From: UBA1275 sp002323515
GTDB lineage: Bacteria > Bacteroidota > Rhodothermia > Balneolales > Balneolaceae
Direction of reading: 5' to 3'
Assembly (NCBI GenBank): GCA_964007875.1
Contig: CAXGAH010000019.1
Span: 1-45,803, forward strand
DNA: 45,803 nt
The position numbers and the translations under genes were made by a program. The notes beneath the pieces are model-generated. The model did no database searches and had not been told where the DNA came from. It saw only the letters and a program-made list of their open reading frames with translations. Shown here one piece after another: positions 1 through 8,308 of the stretch; position 1 is the stretch's first letter, and each line of letters begins with the position of its first letter.

Positions 1-27
1 AAATCCAGAAGGGCTTGGGTTGCTCAT
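1..27 (-). CDS. Start of a gene after rpsP, probably rimM (partial)
   Basis: An ATG on the minus strand at position 27 opens a reading frame that runs off the window edge after nine codons (MSNPSPSGF). It begins 28 bases after the rpsP stop codon. In many bacteria the gene following rpsP in this direction is rimM, encoding the 16S rRNA-processing factor that binds ribosomal protein S19. The identity therefore rests on gene order only; nine residues cannot identify a family. Confidence 0.35.
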
Positions 28-55
28 GGGATTAACTCAAAGGTTAACTACGCTT

Positions 56-1006
56 CTATTTTTTTGCTTCCCAAGCGGCCAAAACCGTTTTACGCCCTTC
101 ACCTTCAAAGACAAAACCCTCAAGGTCTTCTAAAGGGGTTGTGGCTATATGATTAACCGCATCCTTGGCCGTCATATCGGCGGAGCTCTTTACGGTTTCA
201 GCGCTGGTTTCTTCAGGCTGCTCAACAGGAGCAACCTCTTCAGTAGTTGTTGATTTTGTTTCCTCAGAAACCGCCTCAGTTGATCCCTCTGTTTTTTCCT
301 CTGTTTCGGCTTCTGCATTAGGAGTTGTTGTTTCTTCCTCTACAACTACGCCTTCTTCAGCGCTGGTTTCTTCAGGCTGCTCAACAGGAGCAACCTCTTC
401 AGTGGTCGTTGATTCTACTTCTTTAGAAACCGCCTCTTTTTCAGAAGGGGTCTCTTCGGTGGTTACTTCAGCTTTCGCCTCTACCTCTACTTCAGGTGCA
501 GACTCTTCTGACACTTCATTTTCGGTAGCTTCAGCAACCTCTGTTTTAGCAGCTTTTTCGGCCTCTTGAGCCATTTCAGCAGCAGCGGCGCTAGATTTTT
601 GCTCTATTTGCTTCTTTACTTCTTTCTCTTCAGCAACTAGAGTGGCACGAACTTGTTCTTTTCGTGTAACTTCTTTTTTTGCTTTTGCTTCACGAGCCGC
701 TTTCCACTCTTCAAATGCTGCAGTAATTTCTTCTTCACTTTTGCCCCACATTTGTAGGTGACGCTTGTAAAGAAAGCCTTCGTGACGAAGAATTTTTTCC
801 ACCGCATCGGTTGGCTTAGCGCCCTTGTCTAACCAATAGCTGATGCGCTCTTCGTTAATGGTGGTTTCTTTTTTTTCAGTTACCCCATCATAACGGCCAA
901 CCTGCTCTATTATTCGGCCATCGCGTGGTGAACGGCTGTCAGCAACTACGATATGATAAATAGGACGACGAATACGCCCTTTACGTTGTAGTCTAATTTT
1001 AATCAA
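56..1006 (-). CDS. rpsP: Small-subunit ribosomal protein bS16 with a very long acidic C-terminal extension
   Basis: Residues 1-83 are a canonical bS16 core (MIKIRLQRKGRIRRPIYHIV, then SRSPRDGRIIEQVGRYD). bS16 binds 16S rRNA early in 30S assembly and is normally 80-180 residues; this one has 316. After a lysine/alanine/glutamate-rich helical stretch (about 90-150) comes a low-complexity Glu/Thr/Val/Ala tail of about 130 residues holding two copies of TTTEEVAPVEQPEETSAE. The last 40 residues (DMTAKDAVNHIATTPLEDLEGF onward) are not low complexity and look like a small folded cap. Extended bS16 proteins are known in Bacteroidota relatives, but the repeat-bearing linker is unusual. ffh lies 36 bases upstream on the same strand, so the two are probably cotranscribed. 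Confidence 0.95.
   Translation of the reverse strand: MIKIRLQRKGRIRRPIYHIVVADSRSPRDGRIIEQVGRYDGVTEKKETTINEERISYWLDKGAKPTDAVEKILRHEGFLYKRHLQMWGKSEEEITAAFEEWKAAREAKAKKEVTRKEQVRATLVAEEKEVKKQIEQKSSAAAAEMAQEAEKAAKTEVAEATENEVSEESAPEVEVEAKAEVTTEETPSEKEAVSKEVESTTTEEVAPVEQPEETSAEEGVVVEEETTTPNAEAETEEKTEGSTEAVSEETKSTTTEEVAPVEQPEETSAETVKSSADMTAKDAVNHIATTPLEDLEGFVFEGEGRKTVLAAWEAKK
197..403. repeat. 48-bp perfect direct repeat inside the rpsP tail
   Basis: Positions 197-244 and 356-403 are identical over 48 bases, with 111 unrelated bases between them. The similarity continues imperfectly for about 17 bases further. Both copies are in the same reading frame of rpsP and encode the same run of glutamate, proline and valine-rich residues. 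The exact nucleotide identity, rather than protein-level similarity alone, points to a recent segmental duplication or continuing recombination between the copies. Loss of one copy would remove 53 codons and keep the frame (159 bases). Confidence 0.9.
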
Positions 1007-1042
1007 TGGTTTATCCTCAGTTGAGTTGTTGTTAAATGCTTG

Positions 1043-2383
1043 TTATCGCCCTAGAGACATATTTTTGAGTCCCTGAAGCGCACGGCCTGTTTTTCCCATT
1101 TTTGACATGGTTTTCATCATTTTCTTCATCTGGTCGAACTGTTTTATAAGATCATTTATTTCTTTAACAGTTCTACCGGAACCCTTAGCAATACGTTTAC
1201 GGCGAGAGCCATTTAATATTTCGGGATTCCGCCGCTCCTCCGGCGTCATAGAATAGATAATGGACTCAACGGGCTTAAAAGCATCGTCATTGATTTCTGC
1301 ATCTTCTATTGCTTTGCTGGCGCCGGGGATCATTTTGACGAGATCACCTAAGTCTCCCATCTTTTTCACTTTTTGAATTTGATCGAGAAAATCTTCCAAA
1401 CCGAACTTATCGGAGCGTATTTTCTTTTGAAGCTGTTGTGCTTCCTTTTCATCAAATTCCCGTTGAGCGCGCTCAACTAACGATACAACATCTCCCATGC
1501 CCAAAATTCGTTGGGCCATTCGATCAGGGAAGAAGGGGCTTAAAGCATCTAGCTTTTCACCCGTACCTACAAACTTGATGGGTTTGTTGACGACCGATTT
1601 AATAGAGAGCGCAGCTCCCCCACGGGTATCCCCATCTAATTTTGTAAGTACTACTCCATCGTAGTTAATTCGCTCATTGAACTCTTTTGCAGTATTGACG
1701 GCATCTTGCCCTGTCATTGAATCCACAACGAAGAGGATTTCTGAAGGGTTAATACGGGCTTTTATTTCTGCAACTTCGTTCATCATCTCTTCGTCCACGT
1801 GTAAACGCCCAGCAGTATCAATAATAACAGTGTCCATAGCTAAACTACGGGCCATTGATACGGCTTCTTTGGCGACTCTAACGGCATCTTTTTGCTCAAT
1901 CGAGTACACGGGAACACCCTCTTGTGATCCAAGTGTTTTTAACTGGTTTACGGCAGCAGGGCGATAAACATCGGCGGCAGCAAGAAGCGGATTCCTTTTA
2001 TGCTCCTGCTTAAGATATCTGGCTAGTTTACCCGCGAAGGTAGTTTTGCCAGAACCTTGTAATCCAGCAATGAGAATGACGGTTGGAGGGGTGTTGGCAA
2101 AGGTGATTGTAGATGGATTTCCACCAAATGTTTCGACTAATTCGTCATACACAATTTTGGTGAATTGCTGGCCAGGATTAACGCTGGTCAATACACCCGA
2201 TCCTAATACCTTATCTTTTACCTCCGCGGTAAACGCTCGGGCAACCTCATAGTTGACATCAGCATCCAACAATGCCCGGCGTATCTTACGCACAGTCTCA
2301 GCGATGTTCACCTCGGTGATACGCGCTTCGCCTTTCAGGCCCTGAAAAGCTTTATCTAAGTTGGATGATAATTGTTCAAACAT
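1043..2383 (-). CDS. ffh: Signal recognition particle GTPase Ffh (SRP54)
   Basis: Ffh binds signal sequences of nascent membrane proteins together with 4.5S RNA and docks with FtsY. The 446-residue length is normal. The N domain helical bundle (1-90) is followed by the G domain, with P-loop GLQGSGKTT at about 106-114, DTAGR (G3) and TKLDGDTRGG (G4 region). The methionine-rich M domain occupies about 325-446 and includes RKRIAKGSGR and the terminal run KMMKTMSKMGKTGRALQG. It lies upstream of rpsP on the minus strand, an arrangement seen in many genomes. fabI is divergent across a 173-base gap. Confidence 0.97.
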   Translation of the reverse strand: MFEQLSSNLDKAFQGLKGEARITEVNIAETVRKIRRALLDADVNYEVARAFTAEVKDKVLGSGVLTSVNPGQQFTKIVYDELVETFGGNPSTITFANTPPTVILIAGLQGSGKTTFAGKLARYLKQEHKRNPLLAAADVYRPAAVNQLKTLGSQEGVPVYSIEQKDAVRVAKEAVSMARSLAMDTVIIDTAGRLHVDEEMMNEVAEIKARINPSEILFVVDSMTGQDAVNTAKEFNERINYDGVVLTKLDGDTRGGAALSIKSVVNKPIKFVGTGEKLDALSPFFPDRMAQRILGMGDVVSLVERAQREFDEKEAQQLQKKIRSDKFGLEDFLDQIQKVKKMGDLGDLVKMIPGASKAIEDAEINDDAFKPVESIIYSMTPEERRNPEILNGSRRKRIAKGSGRTVKEINDLIKQFDQMKKMMKTMSKMGKTGRALQGLKNMSLGR

Positions 2384-2441
2384 GGTTTATAGATAATCCC
2401 GTTTGTTTTAGAGCCTAAAAAAATACGGTATTAAAATGGGC

Positions 2442-2463
2442 TTATCAACATTAATGTGGATAA
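2442..2463. promoter_or_regulatory. Convergent pair of DnaA-box-like 9-mers
   Basis: In the gap between the divergent genes ffh and fabI, TTATCAACA (2442-2450) faces TGTGGATAA (2455-2463), which on the minus strand reads TTATCCACA. The second is a perfect match to the strict DnaA box and the first differs at one base. They are four bases apart and form an imperfect inverted repeat. The pair may be a DnaA-regulated promoter or a titration site. It is too small to be an origin by itself, and it could be coincidence in AT-rich DNA. Confidence 0.35.
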
Positions 2464-2556
2464 TTATTAAAAAAGATAGCGCTGTGTTTTGCCGTTCTTT
2501 TTTAGCCAAAACAGTGGTATTTTAATCACTATAATCATTAATAGAATCTATTATAC

Positions 2557-3393
2557 ATGAGCAAAGAAGGATACGGGCTGTTAAAAGGAAAGAAAGGAAT
2601 TATTTTTGGGGCGCTTGATGATCGCAGTATTGCGTGGAGGATTGCTCTTGCGTGTAAAAGAGAGGGGGCTGAGTTTGTGTTGTCAAATGCACCTATAGCG
2701 CTAAGATTAGGCACATTAAACACTCTTTCAGAAGAAACAGGAGCGCCAATTATCCCGTGTGATGTTACTAATGATGACGAAATTGAGTCGCTTGTTGACC
2801 AGACGAAAGAACATTTTGGCGGCGGAGTGGACTTTGTATTACATGCCATCGGGATGTCTCCCAATATTCGAAAGAAAAAAGAATATACCGCCCTTAATTA
2901 TAAATGGTTTCAGCAGTCTCTGGATATATCAGCCATATCATTGCACCGAATTTTACACTACATAGACGCCAAAGGAGGCCTGAATGATGGGGCCTCTGTA
3001 GTGGCGTTATCATACATTGGTGCGCAGCGAATTTTTAGTAAGTATTCCGACATGAACGATGCCAAAGCCCTGCTGGAAAGCATTGCGCGGAACTATGGTA
3101 GTCGATTAGCAAAAAACGGGATTAGAGTAAACACGGTTTCTCAGGCGCCTACAAAAACCTCTGCGGGCTCGGGTATTAAAAACTTCGATGGCATGTACAC
3201 TTTCGCAGAAAAATTGTCTCCACTTGGGAACCCAACAGCAGATGAGTGCGCAGATTATTGTGTAACCTTGTTTTCTGACCTAACCCGAAAAGTGACCATG
3301 CAGAATTTATATCATGATGGCGGCTTTGTTACCTCGGGTTTTTCAGAAGAACTCCTGGATGATTTAGCTCGCTTATATACCGAAGATAAATAG
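2557..3393 (+). CDS. fabI: Enoyl-[acyl-carrier-protein] reductase FabI (NADH type)
   Basis: FabI reduces trans-2-enoyl-ACP in the last step of each fatty-acid elongation cycle in the cytoplasm. This is a short-chain dehydrogenase fold of 278 residues. The nucleotide-binding stretch is GIIFGALDDRSIAWRIA at 14-30, the typical FabI variant of the glycine-rich loop. The catalytic Y-x6-K appears as YSDMNDAK, with Tyr161 and Lys168, preceded by SY at 150-151 as in Escherichia coli FabI. The substrate-loop motif RVNTVSQAPTKTSAGSGI is present. The terminal segment QNLYHDGGFVTSG also fits. It leads a tight group with ruvC, one base after its stop, and ruvA. Confidence 0.95.
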   Translation: MSKEGYGLLKGKKGIIFGALDDRSIAWRIALACKREGAEFVLSNAPIALRLGTLNTLSEETGAPIIPCDVTNDDEIESLVDQTKEHFGGGVDFVLHAIGMSPNIRKKKEYTALNYKWFQQSLDISAISLHRILHYIDAKGGLNDGASVVALSYIGAQRIFSKYSDMNDAKALLESIARNYGSRLAKNGIRVNTVSQAPTKTSAGSGIKNFDGMYTFAEKLSPLGNPTADECADYCVTLFSDLTRKVTMQNLYHDGGFVTSGFSEELLDDLARLYTEDK

Positions 3394-3394
3394 C

Positions 3395-3961
3395 ATGTCA
3401 AACCGAATCCTTGGAATCGACCCTGGCTCCCGCGTAATGGGGTATGCGGTGCTGTCCGAGGATCGGGGTACATTGACAGCCCTTCGTTGTGATGTTATAC
3501 GATTGGCTCACATCGAAAACCACACGGACCGGTTAAACGTTATTTTTGACAAAGTCACCGCTTTAATAGGCTCTATAAACCCGACTAGTTGCGCTATTGA
3601 AACACCTATCTATGGAGTTGATCCTCAAGCGATGCTAAAGCTTGGACGCGCTCAGGCGGCGGCTATTTTGGCTATGAAGCAGCAGGGAACAGAGGTACAT
3701 GAGTATTATCCAAAAGAAGTTAAAAAAGCCATTACCGGCAATGGGAATGCAAGCAAAGAACAGGTTGCTTTTATGTTGGGGAAAATGGTAAAACTACCAG
3801 ACGAAAAACTATCCAATGACGCCACGGATGCGCTGGCAGTAGCATGGTGCCACAACATGAACATAAAAGGAGCAAAAACTAGAAAACAACGTCACCAGAA
3901 TAACAAGAAGGGGGATTGGGCGGCTTTTGTTGCGGATCACCCAAGCAGGGTGAAGTCATGA
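3395..3961 (+). CDS. ruvC: Holliday junction resolvase RuvC
   Basis: RuvC is the dimeric endonuclease that cuts Holliday junctions during recombinational repair, working with RuvAB. The four acidic catalytic residues of the RNase H-like fold are visible: Asp9 in GIDPGSR, Glu69 in AIETPIYG, and Asp142 and Asp145 in SNDATDALAVAWCH. The 188-residue length is slightly above the common 160-180, owing to a basic C-terminal tail (KTRKQRHQNNKKGDW). The gene begins one base after the fabI stop and its stop codon overlaps the ruvA start as ATGA, so the two are translationally coupled. ruvB is not in the window. Confidence 0.95.
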   Translation: MSNRILGIDPGSRVMGYAVLSEDRGTLTALRCDVIRLAHIENHTDRLNVIFDKVTALIGSINPTSCAIETPIYGVDPQAMLKLGRAQAAAILAMKQQGTEVHEYYPKEVKKAITGNGNASKEQVAFMLGKMVKLPDEKLSNDATDALAVAWCHNMNIKGAKTRKQRHQNNKKGDWAAFVADHPSRVKS

Positions 3962-4560
3962 TACGCTTCTTAGAAGGAGTCCTCGAAGAAAGAGAAAGTT
4001 TAGGCGTTGTCGTTAATGTTCGTGGCGTTGGCTATGGGCTAAGCTGCTCTCAGTTTACTCTAGAAGAGTTACCCGCAACAGGAGAAAAGGTAAGGCTGTT
4101 GGTTTATCACCATATCACGGATAATGATCAACGTTTGTTTGGATTCAATAGTATAGCAGAAAAAATCCTATTCGAACAATTAATCACCGTAAAAGGTGTT
4201 GGTCCCAAGCTGGGCGTAACCATTTTAAGCGGAATGGCCATAAATGAATTGATGAGCGCTATTATAAATGGTCAAGCAGGAATACTTTCAAAAATACCAG
4301 GCATAGGAAAAAAATCAGCAGAACGAATCATTCTCGAACTTCGTGAAAAGGTTGCGGATACACCGGCTCGCGGGGAAGGAGTTGAAGGGGGGGGCATGAG
4401 TGGGTTTAACAATGTTGCAATGGAAGCGATTCACGCTCTATGCTCACTCGGTTTCCGAGCCAAAGACGCCGAACAGGTTGTTGCCAAAATCCAGAGAGAG
4501 GGTCAGGCTGTGGAGCTTTCCGATTTAATAAAGCAGTCATTGAAAGCCTTAAAATCCTAG
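3958..4560 (+). CDS. ruvA: Holliday junction branch-migration protein RuvA
   Basis: RuvA tetramers bind the four-way junction and load the RuvB motor. The chosen start is the ATG at 3958 (MIRFLEGVLEE), which overlaps the ruvC stop codon as ATGA and gives 200 residues, the usual size. A longer in-frame opening exists from 3916 but lies within ruvC and does not match the family. The OB-fold N domain spans about 1-62. The paired helix-hairpin-helix motifs follow (FEQLITVKGVGPKLGV, then LSKIPGIGKKSAERIILEL). The C-terminal three-helix RuvB-binding domain (AMEAIHALCSLGF) comes after a glycine-rich linker. Confidence 0.95.
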   Translation: MIRFLEGVLEERESLGVVVNVRGVGYGLSCSQFTLEELPATGEKVRLLVYHHITDNDQRLFGFNSIAEKILFEQLITVKGVGPKLGVTILSGMAINELMSAIINGQAGILSKIPGIGKKSAERIILELREKVADTPARGEGVEGGGMSGFNNVAMEAIHALCSLGFRAKDAEQVVAKIQREGQAVELSDLIKQSLKALKS

Positions 4561-4649
4561 CGGTTGCTTAACAATTTCTTTATTTCCAATTTGCAAAAGA
4601 GTTGGGTACCATTAAATTATAATTATTACTCTTAAATAGCTCAACCTCT

Positions 4650-5327
4650 GTGTCTAAACAAACCATATTAGTAGTAGATGATGAACGCGATTTACTTGAT
4701 TTGATTGAGTATAACCTGAAAAAAGAAGGATTCAAGGTTCTTAAAGCTGAAAATGGCGAAGAGGGCATAAGCAAAGCAAAAGAATACAAGCCAGATTTAA
4801 TTTTACTGGACATAATGATGCCGAAGATGGACGGCCTTGAGGCGGTTGAAATTATGCGAAAAGACGAGGATTTGAAGAAAACCCCCATCATCTTTCTGAC
4901 CGCCAGAAGCGATGATAAAACGGAGGTTGACGGGTTGAATAAAGGGGGAGACGACTATATTACAAAGCCTATTAGCACAACTAAGTTAGTCTCTAGGATT
5001 AAGGCCGTTCTAAGGCGATTTGACGATTCCGAGCAAACCGCGAATAAATTGGAAGTAGACGATTTACAAATCGATAGAGATCGCTACATCGTGTTACAAC
5101 AAGGCAATGAATTTCAGCTCCCCCGCAAAGAATTTGAGCTATTGTTTTTCTTAGCAAGCAAAAAGGGGATGGTACTCGATCGACAAACCCTACTAAATAA
5201 GGTGTGGGGGGATAATATTTACGTGGTGGATCGTACGGTTGATGTGCATGTGCGTAAAATTAGAGAAAAATTAGGCGACCATTACATTGAAACTGTGAAA
5301 GGCGTGGGATATCGATTTAAAAAATGA
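4650..5327 (+). CDS. OmpR/PhoB-family response regulator
   Basis: This DNA-binding response regulator has 225 residues. In the receiver domain (1-120), the acidic pocket is Asp10-Asp11, the phospho-acceptor is Asp54 (LILLDIMMPKMDG), the switch residue is Thr84 (FLTARS) and the invariant lysine is Lys106 (TKPIS). The C-terminal winged helix (about 130-225) ends with the OmpR-type TVDVHVRKIREKLG and VKGVGYRF. The start codon is GTG at 4650; no ATG is better placed. It overlaps the following histidine kinase by four bases, so the two form a coupled pair. PhoB or WalR/YycF-type regulators are the nearest in layout, but the regulon cannot be inferred. Confidence 0.92.
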   Translation: MSKQTILVVDDERDLLDLIEYNLKKEGFKVLKAENGEEGISKAKEYKPDLILLDIMMPKMDGLEAVEIMRKDEDLKKTPIIFLTARSDDKTEVDGLNKGGDDYITKPISTTKLVSRIKAVLRRFDDSEQTANKLEVDDLQIDRDRYIVLQQGNEFQLPRKEFELLFFLASKKGMVLDRQTLLNKVWGDNIYVVDRTVDVHVRKIREKLGDHYIETVKGVGYRFKK

Positions 5328-6448
5328 ACAGCAAAAAAAAACGTATACCGACATATAAATTAGGTTTTCGAAAAGCGCTGTACAGCACCATCCCCATAGG
5401 AGTGTTCACATGGCTACTGGTTTTTGTTTACTTGAGCAGCAGCACTGTCGAAGGCGTCGTGGTTACAGTGGCAATGATCTTCTTAAGCTTTCTGACCTTC
5501 TTTGTGATTGATTACCGGGTCGATTACAAGCGCCTTATGATGCTTGAACGCATCTCTAAAAACATCTCAAAAAAACGATTCGAAGAGATGGATGATCAGA
5601 CCAGCTCGAGCAACGACGAGCTTGATTATGTGATTAAAAAACTCGTTAAATCCAACCGAACGGTAGAACGAGAAATCCAACGACTGAACCGAATCGAAAA
5701 TTATCGGAAGGAATTTATAGGGGATCTCTCGCATGAACTTAAAACACCCATTTTTGCTATTCAGGGTTTTGTTGAAACTCTATTGAATGGCGCACTGGAA
5801 GATGTGAAGGTGAATAGAAAGTTTTTGCAAAAAGCCATGAGAAATGTGAACAGGCTCATTTACCTTACTAAGGATCTTATGGAAATTTCCAAGCTTGAAA
5901 CGGGTGAATTAAAGTCGGAAATAGAGGAAATTTATCTCTATGATATTATTAATGAAGTGGTCGAAAGTTTGCAGTATAAAGCACAAGAAGAGCAGGTGAA
6001 TTTGTTTATAGAGCGAATAGATCGAAACCTAAGGGTCAGGGCCGATAAAAATCAACTACGGCAAGTATTAATCAACCTGATAGAGAACGGAATCAAATAT
6101 AATATCCCTCAGGGAAGAGTTAGGATTGAATTACGCCCAACCAAAAGAATTGACAAAATGATTCTGAACATCGAAGATACCGGCATTGGAATAGATGAGG
6201 CTGATTTACCCCGAGTTACTGAGCGCTTCTTTCGAGTCGATAAATCCCGCTCAAGAGAGAGGGGGGGCACAGGCCTGGGTCTTGCAATCGTTAAGCACAT
6301 TATAGAAGCCCACGGAGAAACGCTAAAAATTAGAAGCGAACCAAATAAGGGATCAAAGTTTAGTATAAGTTTAACTCGGGTTGATGTTGACGAGAACAGT
6401 CACAGCCCCGACGAAGCGACTTTTTCAGAAATAAGCCGGGGAAAGTAG
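5324..6448 (+). CDS. PhoR/WalK-like membrane sensor histidine kinase
   Basis: This is the partner kinase of the preceding response regulator, overlapping it as ATGA. Two membrane helices (about 20-38 and 44-63) are joined by an extremely short external loop (SSSTVEGV), so there is no periplasmic sensor domain and the signal may come from the membrane or a partner protein. A linker resembling HAMP follows. The phospho-acceptor is His137 in FIGDLSHELKTPIF. The ATPase domain shows the N box (NLIENGIKYN), G1 (DTGIGI), F box (RFFRVDKSRSRE) and G2 (GGTGLGLAIVKHI). The 374-residue length suits a minimal orthodox kinase. Confidence 0.92.
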   Translation: MNSKKKRIPTYKLGFRKALYSTIPIGVFTWLLVFVYLSSSTVEGVVVTVAMIFLSFLTFFVIDYRVDYKRLMMLERISKNISKKRFEEMDDQTSSSNDELDYVIKKLVKSNRTVEREIQRLNRIENYRKEFIGDLSHELKTPIFAIQGFVETLLNGALEDVKVNRKFLQKAMRNVNRLIYLTKDLMEISKLETGELKSEIEEIYLYDIINEVVESLQYKAQEEQVNLFIERIDRNLRVRADKNQLRQVLINLIENGIKYNIPQGRVRIELRPTKRIDKMILNIEDTGIGIDEADLPRVTERFFRVDKSRSRERGGTGLGLAIVKHIIEAHGETLKIRSEPNKGSKFSISLTRVDVDENSHSPDEATFSEISRGK

Positions 6449-6467
6449 TACCTTTCAAAGAAAAATC

Positions 6468-7553
6468 ATGGTATACGCAGTAATTATGGCAGGGGGTTCA
6501 GGAACCCGTTTTTGGCCATTTAGTACCCAATCCAACCCAAAACAATTTCACCAACTGTTTGGACGGGGCACCATGTTGCAAAATACAGCGGAAAGAATAT
6601 CAGGCTTAATTCCACAGCAACAAGTCATGGTGGTGACAAATGACAACTACTCCAACATAGTAGCAGAGCAATTGCCCATGGTACTACCAAAGAATATTAT
6701 TGGTGAACCAGTGGCTAAAAACACAGCCCCTTGTGTGGCTATAGCCGCGGCGCTTCTTGAACGCCAAGATCCAGATGCAGTGATGGTAGTGCTGCCGGCC
6801 GATCATCATATTACCATGCCGGAGGCTTTTTTAGATGTGCTGGAAGTTGCAGTAACAGTTGCAAAGAAAGGAGAAGATCTTGTTACAATAGGGATACAGC
6901 CCAGCTTTGCTGAAACAGGTTTCGGGTACATTGAGGCGGATACAAAGGGGTTGAACACTAGCGATGATCAGCGACTATTTCAAGTCAAGGCCATTAAAGA
7001 GAAGCCCGATCTTAAAACTGCAGAGTATTTTTTAGAACAAGGAAATTATTTTTGGAATAGCGGAATGTTTGTGTGGAAAGCCTCTAAAGTTCTGCAGGAA
7101 ATTCAAGCACATCTTCCGACGATGTATGATCTACTAGAGCGAGCAAAGCCGGAATTTGGTACAGATCTTGAGCCTGCAGCAATAAAAGATTTTTATATGG
7201 AATGTGAGTCTATATCCATTGATTATGGGATTATGGAAAAAGCGGGATCTGTAAAAGTTGTTCCAGGTGACTTTGGGTGGAATGACGTTGGAAGTTGGTC
7301 AGCGGTGTATGAATTATCTGAAAAAGATAAAGAATCAAACGCTTTGCAAGCCCTTAATTATTGCTTGTTTGATTCAAATAACAACTTAATTTTCTCCAAA
7401 AGTGAAAAAATGATGGCGCTTGTGGGAGTAGAAAATATGGCGGTAGTGGAAACAGAACAGGCGTTACTAATTTGCGATCTCCGCAATGCCCAAGGAGTGA
7501 AACAAGTGGTAGAACAACTTAAGGCAAGCCAAGAATTAAAAAGCTTTGCTTAG
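6468..7553 (+). CDS. manC: Mannose-1-phosphate guanylyltransferase
   Basis: The enzyme makes GDP-mannose from mannose-1-phosphate and GTP, the donor for mannose and fucose-type sugars in surface polysaccharides. The N-terminal nucleotidyltransferase signature is VIMAGGSGTRFWPFST (5-20). Also present are LPADHHI, GFGYIEA, VKAIKEKPD, YFWNSGMFVWKA and PGDFGWNDVGSW, all characteristic of the GMP family. At 361 residues it lacks the C-terminal phosphomannose isomerase domain of bifunctional ManC/AlgA enzymes. The stop overlaps the stop of the convergent metallo-hydrolase gene by four bases. No other polysaccharide genes adjoin it. Confidence 0.9.
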   Translation: MVYAVIMAGGSGTRFWPFSTQSNPKQFHQLFGRGTMLQNTAERISGLIPQQQVMVVTNDNYSNIVAEQLPMVLPKNIIGEPVAKNTAPCVAIAAALLERQDPDAVMVVLPADHHITMPEAFLDVLEVAVTVAKKGEDLVTIGIQPSFAETGFGYIEADTKGLNTSDDQRLFQVKAIKEKPDLKTAEYFLEQGNYFWNSGMFVWKASKVLQEIQAHLPTMYDLLERAKPEFGTDLEPAAIKDFYMECESISIDYGIMEKAGSVKVVPGDFGWNDVGSWSAVYELSEKDKESNALQALNYCLFDSNNNLIFSKSEKMMALVGVENMAVVETEQALLICDLRNAQGVKQVVEQLKASQELKSFA

Positions 7554-8308
7554 AGATAGATGGTTTGATGGTCATAGGCCAATTTTACATGATCAGGCAG
7601 CCTCTTATTAGAAGGACTGTGCTTAGTTTGACCATTCATGTGAATTAAATAGGCTTCAGGAATACCTAATTCCGAAATCAAATCAACCGCGTCAGGGACG
7701 CTCAAATGGGTAGGGTGTTCAGGCTCCCAGCGTAGCGCGCTTAAAATTATGACCTGGACATCTTTTAAAAGGCTCTTGCTTTCATCTGGTAACTCTTTTA
7801 CGTCTGTTAAATAGCATAAGTCATTTATTTTAAAACCTATAATATCGAGCTCCCCATGTTTCGCCGGAATGGCTGTAATGGCAAAAGGACCTACTTGTAT
7901 TGGGTTATTTATAGCGTGTAATTGAACACGGGTAGATCCAGGGTAGCGTCCCGCCCCAAATAAGTAATGAAAACGGCTTTTTATCGACTCAATGGCAGAA
8001 GGGGTTGTGTAAAGGGGGATCGAATCCTTCTGGACATAGTTGTACATTCTAAGATCATCAATACCCGCAACATGATCCATGTGTTCATGGGTAATGAGTA
8101 CTGCATCAATTTGAGTAATACCCGCAGAAATACTTTGAAGTCGGAATTCTGGCCCAACATCGATTACCAAAGAAAAACTATCCTGCTGAATCCACGCAGA
8201 ACAACGGCTTCGTATATTCCGAGAGTCGGCAATAAGCCCTCTTTTGTAGAATCCGCCTGCAACGGGCACTCCCATAGAGGTTCCGCTACCCAGAATGGTG
8301 CACTTCAT
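7550..8308 (-). CDS. PhnP-like metallo-beta-lactamase-fold phosphodiesterase/hydrolase
   Basis: A 252-residue cytoplasmic metallo-hydrolase. The metal-binding motif THEHMDHVAGIDDLR gives His74, His76, Asp78 and His79. The N-terminal ILGSGTSMGVPV, the later LTDVKELP and the C-terminal IHMNGQTKH, with the last metal histidine, match the branch that includes PhnP (cyclic ribose-phosphate phosphodiesterase) and many uncharacterised Bacteroidota proteins. No other phosphonate genes are nearby, so a role in C-P lyase metabolism is unlikely; the natural substrate is unknown. The start overlaps the stop of the upstream 103-aa gene as ATGA, indicating translational coupling. Confidence 0.85.
   Translation of the reverse strand: MKCTILGSGTSMGVPVAGGFYKRGLIADSRNIRSRCSAWIQQDSFSLVIDVGPEFRLQSISAGITQIDAVLITHEHMDHVAGIDDLRMYNYVQKDSIPLYTTPSAIESIKSRFHYLFGAGRYPGSTRVQLHAINNPIQVGPFAITAIPAKHGELDIIGFKINDLCYLTDVKELPDESKSLLKDVQVIILSALRWEPEHPTHLSVPDAVDLISELGIPEAYLIHMNGQTKHSPSNKRLPDHVKLAYDHQTIYL

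Noticed and set aside
165..569. 134-codon plus-strand frame opposite rpsP
   Set aside because: It is the mirror of the low-complexity rpsP tail, rich in Ser/Val/Ala, and has no family features; rpsP on the other strand explains the openness.
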